A DNA stretch of 34,852 bases, from positions 1 to 34,852 of the forward strand of contig JBDROX010000033.1 of assembly GCA_043809645.1 (NCBI GenBank). Direction: 5' to 3'. The notes under the pieces are model-generated. The model had not been told where the DNA came from, made no database searches, and saw nothing but the letters and a program-made list of their open reading frames with translations. Of this stretch, positions 29,073-34,852 are shown one piece after another. The DNA comes from JBDROX01 sp043809645. Its GTDB lineage: Bacteria; Patescibacteriota; Patescibacteriia; Magasanikbacterales; UBA922. The translations under genes were made by a program, and so were the position numbers. Position 1 is the first letter of the stretch. Each line of letters starts with the position of its first letter.

Positions 29073-30041
29073 ATGTCAAAACAAGATCTCAAAATATACC
29101 TGAAACAATTTCTTGAGCATCTCGAGATTGAAAAAAACAGAAGTGACAAAACTGTGCAAAACTATCATTTCTATCTTTTGAGATTCCTCGAGTGGCACGG
29201 AGAGAGCAAGTCCCCTGTGTCTATCACAGGTGAGGTGGTACGAAAGTATAGACTCTGGCTCAATCGCCTTGTAGATATCCATGGTGAGTCACTAAAGAAA
29301 AATACACAGAACTATCATCTCATCGCGCTCAGATCATTCCTAAAATATCTCGCCAAACGAGATGTAAAGACGCTTGCACCAGAAAAAATTGAACTCATGA
29401 AGATGCCCGACCGAGATGTGACATTTCTCGAAGGATCTGATCTCAACAGAATTCTCGAAGCCCCTCTCACAGTAAACAAAGATGTTGACCACAATGTGTT
29501 CGTCATGCTTCGTGACAAAGCAATCCTCGAAATGCTCTTCTCTACTGGACTCCGTGTTTCTGAACTTGTGAAGTTAAAAAAAGAGAACGTCAATCTCAAA
29601 AAAGAGGAATTCACTGTTCTAGGAAAAGGAAAAAAAGCTCGCGTTGTCTTCATGTCCGAGCAAGCCAGGCACTGGGTGAAAAAATATTTGGAAGCTCGCA
29701 AGGACATGAACCCATTTCTCTTTACATCTCATGACAAGAGGAGTAAATCCATGAGAAAGAAAGATGGAGACCTAGAAGAAATGCCTCTCACCCCAAGAAC
29801 TGTTCAGAGAATTGTTCAAAAATACGCCAAGGCAGCAGGTATTACAAAACCAGTCACACCACACACTCTCCGACACTCATTTGCAACTGACCTCCTTCAA
29901 GGTGGTGCTGATATTAGAAGCGTGCAGTCAATGCTTGGGCACGCTTCTATTACAACAACACAAATCTACACGCATATCACAGACAAAGGGCTAAGAAACA
30001 TACACAAAAAATTTCATGGAAAAAAGAGAACGGAGGATTGA
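29073..30041 (+). CDS. Tyrosine recombinase, XerC/XerD type
   Basis: Xer recombinases resolve chromosome dimers at dif. The 322-residue protein has the N-terminal SAM-like DNA-binding domain (LKIYLKQFLEHLEIEKNRSDKTVQNYHFYLLRFLEW). The catalytic domain has Arg in STGLRVSEL, Lys in the VLGKGKKARVV hairpin, His and Arg in HTLRHSFATDLL, His in LGHASITTT and the nucleophile Tyr in QIYTHIT. All six positions are present, so it should be active. Length and layout fit a housekeeping Xer rather than a phage integrase, although it lies next to tRNA-Arg with a degenerate tRNA copy. It is transcribed from a leaderless promoter. Confidence 0.9.
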   Translation: MSKQDLKIYLKQFLEHLEIEKNRSDKTVQNYHFYLLRFLEWHGESKSPVSITGEVVRKYRLWLNRLVDIHGESLKKNTQNYHLIALRSFLKYLAKRDVKTLAPEKIELMKMPDRDVTFLEGSDLNRILEAPLTVNKDVDHNVFVMLRDKAILEMLFSTGLRVSELVKLKKENVNLKKEEFTVLGKGKKARVVFMSEQARHWVKKYLEARKDMNPFLFTSHDKRSKSMRKKDGDLEEMPLTPRTVQRIVQKYAKAAGITKPVTPHTLRHSFATDLLQGGADIRSVQSMLGHASITTTQIYTHITDKGLRNIHKKFHGKKRTED

Positions 30042-30059
30042 TCTGGACAAAAGGCCAGA

Positions 30060-30088
30060 TTGACGAAACTAATTATTTCCTGTAGTAT
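30060..30088 (+). promoter_or_regulatory. Promoter for tRNA-Arg
   Basis: TTGACG (30060-30065), 17-base spacer, TAGTAT (30083-30088), placing the start about 8 bases before the mature tRNA. Confidence 0.65.
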
Positions 30089-30102
30089 TGGGACAGAAAA
30101 AT

Positions 30103-30174
30103 GCCCCCATAGTTCAATGGATAGAACACCAGCCTTCTAAGCTGGTTATGTAGGTTCGATTCCTACTGGGGGTA
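30103..30174 (+). tRNA. tRNA-Arg (anticodon TCT)
   Basis: The acceptor arm pairs GCCCCCA with TGGGGGT. The anticodon stem CCAGC/GCTGG encloses CTTCTAA, anticodon TCT for AGA. The T arm is GTAGG TTCGATT CCTAC. The discriminator is A. CCA is not encoded (the genome continues CGA), so a CCA-adding enzyme is needed. The first pair is a G-U. Confidence 0.95.
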
Positions 30175-30198
30175 CGAATAGTTTCAGCCAAAGACTGA

Positions 30199-30296
30199 CC
30201 AGCCTCTGGCTGGAAATGGATATAACAGAAGCCTTCTAAGCTTCGGTTCGAGGTTCGACCTGCCTGCCGGCAGGCAGGTTCCTGTTGGAAGTGCCA
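30199..30296 (+). pseudogene. Degenerate tRNA-Arg-like copy with GC palindrome in the T-loop
   Basis: AATGGATATAACAGAAGCCT and the following TCTAAGCTTC resemble the D-arm to anticodon-arm of tRNA-Arg just upstream (AATGGATAGAACACCAGCCT). The anticodon stem GAAGC/GCTTC still encloses CTTCTAA. The T-arm start GGTTCGA is then interrupted by a 20-bp palindrome and resumes TTCCTGTTGG. No acceptor 5' strand matches; its place is taken by a separate perfect hairpin CCAGCC-TCT-GGCTGG (30199-30213). It is not a working tRNA. Confidence 0.7.
30259..30278. repeat. 20-bp perfect GC palindrome in the tRNA-Arg-like copy
   Basis: CCTGCCTGCC followed by GGCAGGCAGG, a perfect inverted repeat. A close variant sits in the tRNA-His-like copy at 31539-31558. 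Confidence 0.92.
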
Positions 30297-30369
30297 CTTG
30301 ACGAAAACACGTACCTAAGGCACTATACTGATAGTGCTTTTTTATTTATTTAGGCCTAAATATACACCT

Positions 30370-31107
30370 ATGCAATATCTACTCGGTTTTATCCTGGTGG
30401 TAGTCCTCATTAGCATCCGTCAGGTCAATGAATACCAAAGAGGGGTCAAATTTCAGTTCGGAAAATTCACGAAGGTCGTGAATCCTGGTTGGCGTCTCGT
30501 CGTCCCAGTATTTCAGAGTATGAAAAAGGTAGACATTCGTGTCAAAGCAGTAGACGTTCCTTTTCAGGAAACTATTACAAAGGACAATATCACCGCAAAG
30601 ATTAACGCGGTTATCTATTACAAAGTCAGCGATGCATCTAAGGCAGTTCTCGAAGTAGAAAACTTCTGGATTGCAGTGAGTCAGCTTGCACAGACAACCA
30701 TGAGAAATATTGTTGGTGAGATGGAACTTGATGAACTCCTGGCAAATAGAGAAGATGCCGCCAAGAGAATCAAAGAAATCGTCGACAAGACAACAGATCC
30801 ATGGGGGATCAAAGTAGAAAGTGTTGAACTCAAGGATGTTATTCTGCCAGACAACATGCAGAGAACGATTGCAAAGCAGGCAGAAGCAGAACGAGAACGA
30901 CGTGCAGTTATTATCAAGTCAGAGGGTGAAGTCGCAGCCGCAGAAAATCTTTCCATTGCAGCCGAGATGCTTCAAAGGCAGCCTGGAGCACTCCATCTCA
31001 GAACCCTCAGCTCACTTAACGACCTGAGCTCTGACCAATCCAACACTGTTATCTTTGCCATTCCACTTGAAATACTTCGTGCATTCGAAAGAATTGGCAC
31101 AAAATAA
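30370..31107 (+). CDS. SPFH/stomatin (slipin)-like membrane protein
   Basis: The 245-residue protein has one N-terminal membrane helix (about residues 2-17, QYLLGFILVVVLISI), then the SPFH/Band 7 domain starting NEYQRGVKFQFGKFTKVVNPGWRL. It continues with VDIRVKAVDVPFQETITKDNI and a Glu/Ala-rich helical region AEAERERRAVIIKSEGEVAAAENL, typical of slipins. Such proteins form membrane-associated oligomers and often partner with NfeD-type proteases, but no NfeD gene is beside it. ATG 30370 (MQYLLGF) is preferred over a GTG at 30334. The gene stands alone between the two tRNA loci and has a terminator. Confidence 0.93.
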   Translation: MQYLLGFILVVVLISIRQVNEYQRGVKFQFGKFTKVVNPGWRLVVPVFQSMKKVDIRVKAVDVPFQETITKDNITAKINAVIYYKVSDASKAVLEVENFWIAVSQLAQTTMRNIVGEMELDELLANREDAAKRIKEIVDKTTDPWGIKVESVELKDVILPDNMQRTIAKQAEAERERRAVIIKSEGEVAAAENLSIAAEMLQRQPGALHLRTLSSLNDLSSDQSNTVIFAIPLEILRAFERIGTK

Positions 31108-31113
31108 GCAGCA

Positions 31114-31147
31114 AAAAAAACACTTGGAAAACCCTAAGTGTTTTTTG
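31114..31147 (+). terminator. Intrinsic terminator after the SPFH gene
   Basis: CACTTGG and CTAAGTG pair around AAAACC with A and T tracts on each side. Confidence 0.88.
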
Positions 31148-31304
31148 ATACTCAAAAAAATACCATACTCTCATGCCTTTTGCGTCAGAGTAGAAAAATC
31201 CCTTTTTGGAAACGCACCAACCAAGTACTGGCGCGTTCTCCGCCATATTATTGACAGCACACAGCAGAATCGCTATACTGCCATAGATTTTAAAAATCCT
31301 TAGT

Positions 31305-31325
31305 GGGGTGGTCATGGTATAATGG
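31305..31325 (+). pseudogene. 5' fragment of tRNA-His
   Basis: These 21 bases are identical to 31385-31405, the first part of the intact tRNA-His including its upstream GGG. The copies are 80 bp apart. After it the sequence (CCGACCTCCC) diverges, so this is a truncated duplicate. Confidence 0.85.
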
Positions 31326-31386
31326 CCGACCTCCCATAACTTGACAAGATCATTTCATAATAAAAAGTATTCAAGGAGTCGATTGG

Positions 31387-31462
31387 GGTGGTCATGGTAT
31401 AATGGTTATTACTCTGGCTTGTGGAGCCGGCAATACGGGTTCAATTCCCGTTGGCCACCCCA
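31387..31462 (+). tRNA. tRNA-His (anticodon GTG) with encoded CCA
   Basis: The acceptor stem GTGGTCA pairs with TGGCCAC. A preceding G (31387) and discriminator C (31459) give the G(-1):C73 identity pair of tRNA-His. The anticodon stem CTGGC/GCCGG encloses TTGTGGA, anticodon GTG. The T arm is ACGGG TTCAATT CCCGT. CCA is encoded at 31460-31462, unlike the tRNA-Arg gene. A TTGACA at 31341-31346 may be its -35 box. Confidence 0.94.
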
Positions 31463-31502
31463 ATATACTTCTTGGTACAAAGGTATGGCAGGTTAGGCAG
31501 GC

Positions 31503-31578
31503 TATTACTCTGGCTTGTGGAGCCGGCAATACGGGTTCCCTGCCGGCAGGCAGGCAGGAATTCCCGTTGGCCACCCCA
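31503..31578 (+). pseudogene. Degenerate tRNA-His copy with GC palindrome in the T-loop
   Basis: From TATTACTCTGG through the anticodon arm to GGGTTC it is identical to tRNA-His, and after a 20-bp insertion it resumes AATTCCCGTTGGCCACCCCA, also identical and including CCA. The acceptor 5' strand and D-arm are lost, replaced by GGCAGG-type sequence. It cannot fold as a full tRNA. Confidence 0.85.
31539..31558. repeat. GC palindromic element in the tRNA-His-like copy
   Basis: CCTGCCGGCAGG followed by CAGGCAGG, inserted exactly between GGGTTC and AATTCCC of the T-loop. It is a variant of the palindrome at 30259-30278. In a coding frame such elements read LPAGRQ-like, a phrase known from CPR proteins. 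Confidence 0.9.
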
Positions 31579-31643
31579 GTGGGGATTTTTGGAAGAAAAC
31601 ACCGCATAGGTGTTTTCTTCTTTTATAAATCTCTAAAATCAGC

Positions 31644-31649
31644 TACAAT
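31644..31649 (+). promoter_or_regulatory. -10 box for the MGDG-synthase-like gene, leaderless
   Basis: TACAAT, 9 bases before ATG 31659. The -35 region (TTTTAT at 31621-31626) is poor. The leader would be about 3 bases. Confidence 0.5.
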
Positions 31650-31658
31650 ACAGGCACT

Positions 31659-32765
31659 ATGAAAAAAATCCTCTACCTCTTCTCAGACACTGGCGGTGGA
31701 CACAGAGCCGCAGCGAACGCACTCATCTCTGGAGTAGAAGAAATTGCAGAAAAAAAGGTTCACCAAAAAATGATTGATGTATTCGCTGAATGTAGCGATT
31801 TTCTTGGTGCCATATCAAAGCTCTATGGACCTATAATTAAGTTCACTCCTGTAGTGTGGGGGAAAATTTTTTCTCAATTCAACTCAGAAGGAAGAATTGA
31901 CAAACTTATCAAGGCGGCTCGACCTTTTCTTCTCAAGGATCTTTCTAAGACAATACAATCATATAATCCAGATATAATTGTCTCTGTCCATCCACTCCTC
32001 AATCATATTGCTGTTGAAGCCAGAAAAAAGATAGGATTACACATCCCAATTGTAACAGTAGTCATGGATCCTATTACAGTTCACAAGAGCTGGATTTGTC
32101 CGGATATAGACCTTCTCATCGTAGCAACTGATGAAGCGAGGGAGACAGCAATCGAGTTTGGCATGGCAAAAGAAAAAATAAGGCAAATTGGCATTCCAAT
32201 TGATCCACGCTTTTATGAAAAAGGCGACAAGAAGGCTATCCGCAAGAACATGAAACTCAATCCTGATCTTTTTACTATTCTCCTGATGGGAGGGGGCGAA
32301 GGGGCAGGAAGTCTTTTTGATTTTGCCAAGAGTATTGATTCTGCGGACCTCGCGGCTCAGCTGATAGTGGTCTGTGGAAAAAATGAAAAAGTTAAAAAAG
32401 AACTTGAAGATGCTAGCCTCAGCATTCCTCACAAGATTCTAGGGTTCTCAAATAATATCCCAGATATTATGGACGCATCTGACCTCATTGTTACGAAAGC
32501 AGGGCCAGGAGCTATAGCCGAGGCAATAACAAAGGAATTGCCAATTATTATCATATCCTGGGTTCCAGGACAGGAGGATGGAAACGTAGATTTTGTAAGA
32601 AATCGTAAAATCGGGTTTGTGGAACAAGATCCAGATGAGGCGGCCAGCAGAATAAAGAAACTACTAGATGATAGAACATTTGATATGATAAAGGGAGAGG
32701 TAAGAAAAGCTGCAACGCCAAATACAACGACCAAGATTGCAAAAGAGATTCTTGATCAATCCTAG
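31659..32765 (+). CDS. MGDG synthase/processive glycosyltransferase family (GT28)
   Basis: The 368-residue protein has the N-terminal MGDG_synth domain, with SDTGGGHRAAANALISGVEE at residues 8-28 (the GGGH glycine loop), and a C-terminal GT28 domain with LLMGGGEGAGSL, IPHKILGFSNNIPDIM and the nucleotide-sugar binding VTKAGPGAIAEAITKELPIII and PGQEDGN. Related UgtP-type enzymes add sugars to diacylglycerol at the inner membrane face, and MurG is a more distant relative. Lipid glycosylation is the likely role; the acceptor is not shown. No membrane helix is present. It is monocistronic with a leaderless promoter and a terminator. Confidence 0.9.
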   Translation: MKKILYLFSDTGGGHRAAANALISGVEEIAEKKVHQKMIDVFAECSDFLGAISKLYGPIIKFTPVVWGKIFSQFNSEGRIDKLIKAARPFLLKDLSKTIQSYNPDIIVSVHPLLNHIAVEARKKIGLHIPIVTVVMDPITVHKSWICPDIDLLIVATDEARETAIEFGMAKEKIRQIGIPIDPRFYEKGDKKAIRKNMKLNPDLFTILLMGGGEGAGSLFDFAKSIDSADLAAQLIVVCGKNEKVKKELEDASLSIPHKILGFSNNIPDIMDASDLIVTKAGPGAIAEAITKELPIIIISWVPGQEDGNVDFVRNRKIGFVEQDPDEAASRIKKLLDDRTFDMIKGEVRKAATPNTTTKIAKEILDQS

Positions 32766-32772
32766 AACATAA

Positions 32773-32798
32773 TAAAAAAGCCCTCATGGGCATTTTTT
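32773..32798. terminator. Bidirectional terminator between the GT28 gene and the pilin cluster
   Basis: AAAAAAGCCC and GGGCATTTTTT pair around TCAT, between convergent genes. Confidence 0.88.
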
Positions 32799-32815
32799 AT
32801 TTGACTGATATTTTA

Positions 32816-33316
32816 CTAAAATGAGTCACAGTATGGAATAAAGCTTGGTTTATTTGCTTCATTAATACTTTCACCGAGAATATCCTCCTGAACATTGGTT
32901 GGGCGCTGGATACAGACTTGAATTCCATCTTTCACTTTACCTGCTTGCAAAATCTTTGATACTACAAGAGTGATCGCGTATGAGGATAGAATGATTGAAA
33001 GACCAACTACTGCGCCAAGAAGAATCTTCTTTCCCTTTGTAACTTTTTCTTCATTTCCACCCGAAGTCATAATCACAACTCCTGCATAGATTACTAAAAT
33101 AATCATGAGAAGGCCGATGTATGTCAGTACTGTTTTTATTATCTTGGCGACTGCCACTCTCGGATCAACAGGTGTACCCAGGTTTGCCCCCTTGCCGCCT
33201 GTAAATGCACCCAACTGTTGTCCTACTGATGGTGGTGCTGCCGCCATGGCATCTACGTATAAAAAACAGGCCATGAGTACAGCAATAAGACAGAGGCTGC
33301 GGATAATAAGTTTCAT
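32816..33316 (-). CDS. T4SS-pilin-like protein, fourth of the array
   Basis: The 166-residue protein has a signal peptide (MKLIIRSLCLIAVLMACFLYVDAMA), a linker, then two membrane helices: IGLLMIILVIYAGVVIM and a second in VGLSIILSSYAITLVVSKIL. The short loop between reads TSGGNEEKVTKGKKILLGA. This is the family pattern Y-[GA]-G-x3-M-x2-x-G-x-E-[ED]. A C-terminal extension with three cysteines follows (GIQVCIQRPTN... PYCDSF). Related VirB2/TrbC-type pilins polymerise into conjugative or effector pili. In CPR bacteria such small proteins are common and their assembly machine is unclear. It is 3 bases from the third copy. Confidence 0.8.
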   Translation of the reverse strand: MKLIIRSLCLIAVLMACFLYVDAMAAAPPSVGQQLGAFTGGKGANLGTPVDPRVAVAKIIKTVLTYIGLLMIILVIYAGVVIMTSGGNEEKVTKGKKILLGAVVGLSIILSSYAITLVVSKILQAGKVKDGIQVCIQRPTNVQEDILGESINEANKPSFIPYCDSF

Positions 33317-33319
33317 ATG

Positions 33320-33784
33320 CTATTTACTCTGAAAAATAGGAATAGTCCAGGTGTCCTTCTGGCCGCCGAGTTCAGAAGTTGTATATGGAGTTTTTTCCTG
33401 AGTGCTCGAATAAAGAATCTTTGCAACAAGTGCGGAAATGGAGTATGAAAATATTACAACAGCAAGACCAATAACGGCTCCAGTGACAATTTTTGTAGAT
33501 TTCTTTATTTTTTCTTCCTCTCCTGCAGCTGCCATACGGAGAAAACCACCGTATATGACAAGAATTAAAAAAATAATTCCAACAAAAGAAGATGCCAGTT
33601 GTATTGTTCGAACGATCACAAGCCTAGGATCTTCTTTTTTCAGCTGTGTTTTAGCCCCTCCAGCATCCAGCTGTTTTGTTACCTGATCGCTCAGTGACTG
33701 CGCATCAACTGACTGTGTAGATGCAAAAAGAAATCCGGCTGAAAGAAACAGGAGAATGACTAAAGCAACAATTCTATTTCTCAT
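33320..33784 (-). CDS. T4SS-pilin-like protein, third of the array
   Basis: The 154-residue protein has a signal peptide (MRNRIVALVILLFLSAGFLFASTQSVDAQ), then the two-helix core FVGIIFLILVIYGGFLRM, loop AAAGEEEKIKKSTKIVTGA, then VIGLAVVIFSYSISALVAKIL, and a polar tail ending TWTIPIFQSK. It has no cysteines. It aligns with its neighbours across the core but not in the tail. It starts 11 bases after the second copy ends and ends 3 bases before the fourth copy. Confidence 0.8.
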   Translation of the reverse strand: MRNRIVALVILLFLSAGFLFASTQSVDAQSLSDQVTKQLDAGGAKTQLKKEDPRLVIVRTIQLASSFVGIIFLILVIYGGFLRMAAAGEEEKIKKSTKIVTGAVIGLAVVIFSYSISALVAKILYSSTQEKTPYTTSELGGQKDTWTIPIFQSK

Positions 33785-33795
33785 AAATGTACTTA

Positions 33796-34359
33796 CTACT
33801 TACATGTCTCCGATGCCTTTAGCATTTTGAAAATCGCGCCCTTATTATCAATTTCATCTGCCCACTCATTACACATCCACTGTGCTGTTGCGCCAAGATT
33901 GATTTCACAATTATTTCCCAAGGAGTCACAGCGCTTGCAGCAAGCCACCTCTTTATTGGCTGCAGCACCGCTATCTCCCGTAGTCTTCTTCAGTAATGTT
34001 GGTACGACGAATGCAGTAATACTATACGCTGCAAGTGTAATAATCAGGCCAATAATAGATGAACTAATAATTTTCCTTGCCTTGGTGATATTATCTTCTG
34101 AGCCTCGTGACACCATCCAAAGATATCCTCCATAGAATACAAGAGCCATAAAGATGACGCCAATGAATGAGAGGAGTGCCTGAATGACAACACCGAGTGT
34201 TTCTGAAAATGTTGTTTGTGTTGTTGCTTTCACATCATATCCTGCTTTTTGTCCAGCCTTTCCTAAAATCCCTGAACCAAGATCTAGAGCAGAAACAGAA
34301 TACACAACCCCCATAACTCCCAAGAAGATAATGATACCTATGACAAATTTTTTCTTCAT
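33796..34359 (-). CDS. T4SS-pilin-like protein with cysteine-rich tail, second of the array
   Basis: The 187-residue protein has a signal peptide (MKKKFVIGIIIFLGVMGVVYSVSA), the core helix FIGVIFMALVFYGGYLWM, loop VSRGSEDNITKARKIISSS, and helix IIGLIITLAAYSITAFVVP. Its C-terminal tail of about 60 residues has six cysteines (VACCKRCDSLGNNCE ... WMCNEW ... ASETCK), which could form external disulfides. It is the longest copy. It lies 6 bases after the first copy. Confidence 0.8.
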   Translation of the reverse strand: MKKKFVIGIIIFLGVMGVVYSVSALDLGSGILGKAGQKAGYDVKATTQTTFSETLGVVIQALLSFIGVIFMALVFYGGYLWMVSRGSEDNITKARKIISSSIIGLIITLAAYSITAFVVPTLLKKTTGDSGAAANKEVACCKRCDSLGNNCEINLGATAQWMCNEWADEIDNKGAIFKMLKASETCK

Positions 34360-34365
34360 ATATTT

Positions 34366-34725
34366 TTATTGAAACTGACTGGTAACAAAGAAGGTGATAG
34401 CATAGGCACTCACGACAATAACAAGCCCAATAATCGATCCAATAATAATCTGCTTTGCCTTTGTGATCGACTCTTCCTTTCCTCGAGCAGTCATCCACAT
34501 GAACCCTGCGTAGATCATGAGTACCAGAAATATGGTACCCACAAGCGTGAGGGCTGCGTTGATAATTGTTCCTACTATTGTCCCCACGTCTCCCTGTGCT
34601 GTGACACCAGCAGGGGTTGCTGCTTGATTTAGAACATTTCCAGCATCCTTTATACCCTGCGCACGCACTATAGCTGGTGACACCCCAAGTAACAGCACGG
34701 TAAAACTATATATATATTTTTTCAT
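34366..34725 (-). CDS. T4SS-pilin-like protein, first of the array
   Basis: The 119-residue protein has a signal peptide (MKKYIYSFTVLLLGVSPAIVRAQ), a Gly/Ala-rich linker (GNVLNQAATPAGVTAQGDVG), core helix LVGTIFLVLMIYAGFMWM, loop TARGKEESITKAKQIIIGS, and helix IIGLVIVVSAYAITFFVTSQFQ, with almost no tail. It is the simplest form and closest to a bare pilin. I chose ATG 34725 because the longer reading to 34803 overlaps the end of the upstream gene and would bury the signal peptide. Confidence 0.8.
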   Translation of the reverse strand: MKKYIYSFTVLLLGVSPAIVRAQGIKDAGNVLNQAATPAGVTAQGDVGTIVGTIINAALTLVGTIFLVLMIYAGFMWMTARGKEESITKAKQIIIGSIIGLVIVVSAYAITFFVTSQFQ

Positions 34726-34741
34726 AGTAGAATTCTTAAAA

Positions 34742-34852
34742 TTAACCTTTCCACTGACATTCATCCTTACAGGAATTTTTATCTTTTCCAACACAGTTGT
34801 CATTTACTCCAGGAGGTACTCCAGAAATTGTTTTGCACTCTTTGTTTGCGCT
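34742..34852 (-). CDS. C-terminal 36 residues of a cysteine-containing protein, partial
   Basis: The frame is open from the window edge to TAA at 34742. The visible part, ECKTISGVPPGVNDNC then VGKDKNSCKDECQWKG, has four cysteines in 28 residues and resembles the extracellular tails of the pilin-like genes that follow 16 bases later. It is probably another member of the cluster or an exported partner. Confidence 0.65.
   Translation of the reverse strand, partial: SANKECKTISGVPPGVNDNCVGKDKNSCKDECQWKG

Noticed and set aside
30298..30329. Promoter TTGACG to TATACT for the SPFH gene
   Set aside because: The spacer is 20 bases, too long for a normal promoter; the TATACT alone is not enough.
31503..31578. 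Second functional tRNA-His
   Set aside because: It has no matching acceptor 5' strand or D-arm and has a 20-bp insertion in the T-loop.
1..34852. UGA recoded as glycine (Absconditabacteria/Gracilibacteria code)
   Set aside because: Several clear genes end in TGA, such as those at 11245 and 28488, and I saw no gene that needs TGA read as sense.

Overview
This window looks like a chromosomal segment of a Patescibacteria (Candidate Phyla Radiation) bacterium, most likely of the Parcubacteria type. The signs are: a tandem family of small two-helix pilin-like proteins (T4SS-pilin type) known mainly from this group; a four-helix-bundle (IVP/S23-like) gene; tRNAs without encoded CCA beside one with it; many genes with no Shine-Dalgarno sequence; and LPAGRQ-type GC palindromes. 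TAA, TAG and TGA all terminate genes, so the standard bacterial code applies and the UGA-glycine code of some CPR lineages does not. I cannot name the genus.

Layout. 1-3185 (minus): a partial envelope protein, the pilus ATPase gene pilB and a multi-pass membrane protein. 3228-6597 (minus): ftsH, then the ribosomal S1 gene, each with its own consensus promoter and terminator. 6650-6830: a structured intergenic RNA candidate. 6845-10668 (plus): a metal-site-less MBL-fold protein, a single-pass membrane protein and gyrA. 10673-13543 (minus): pepA, two small coiled-coil genes and ruvA. 13544-14370 (minus): two GC-rich single-gene modules, each with a strong promoter, a leader hairpin, AGGAGG, a tiny ORF and a GC hairpin. 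14376-17600 (minus): ileS behind a T-box-like leader. 17653-18407 (minus): two more GC-rich orphan genes. 18412-20593 (plus): rpiB, rpe and a thioredoxin-reductase-like gene. 20597-25992 (plus): a membrane glycosyltransferase, a small membrane protein, a PfkB kinase, a broken ATP-grasp gene, an N-formylglutamate-amidohydrolase-like gene and a RimK-type ligase. 26007-28952 (minus): tandem paralogs, a PolB-like exonuclease, an IVP gene between inverted heptamer arrays and a TrmH-family methylase. 29036-32798 (plus): a Xer-type recombinase, tRNA-Arg plus a degenerate copy, an SPFH protein, tRNA-His plus degenerate copies and an MGDG-synthase-type glycosyltransferase. 32816-34852 (minus): four pilin-like genes and the end of a cysteine-containing gene.

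Three cross-cutting patterns are the most unusual content. First, degenerate 7-bp tandem repeats occur inside or beside several housekeeping genes: ruvA, ileS three times, the TrmH-family gene, and both flanks of the IVP gene. Second, a 20-bp GC palindrome sits in the T-loop of degenerate tRNA copies lying next to intact tRNA-Arg and tRNA-His genes. Third, most genes lack a Shine-Dalgarno and several have a -10 box so close to the ATG that transcripts must be nearly leaderless, whereas the GC-rich orphan modules around ileS carry perfect AGGAGG sequences.
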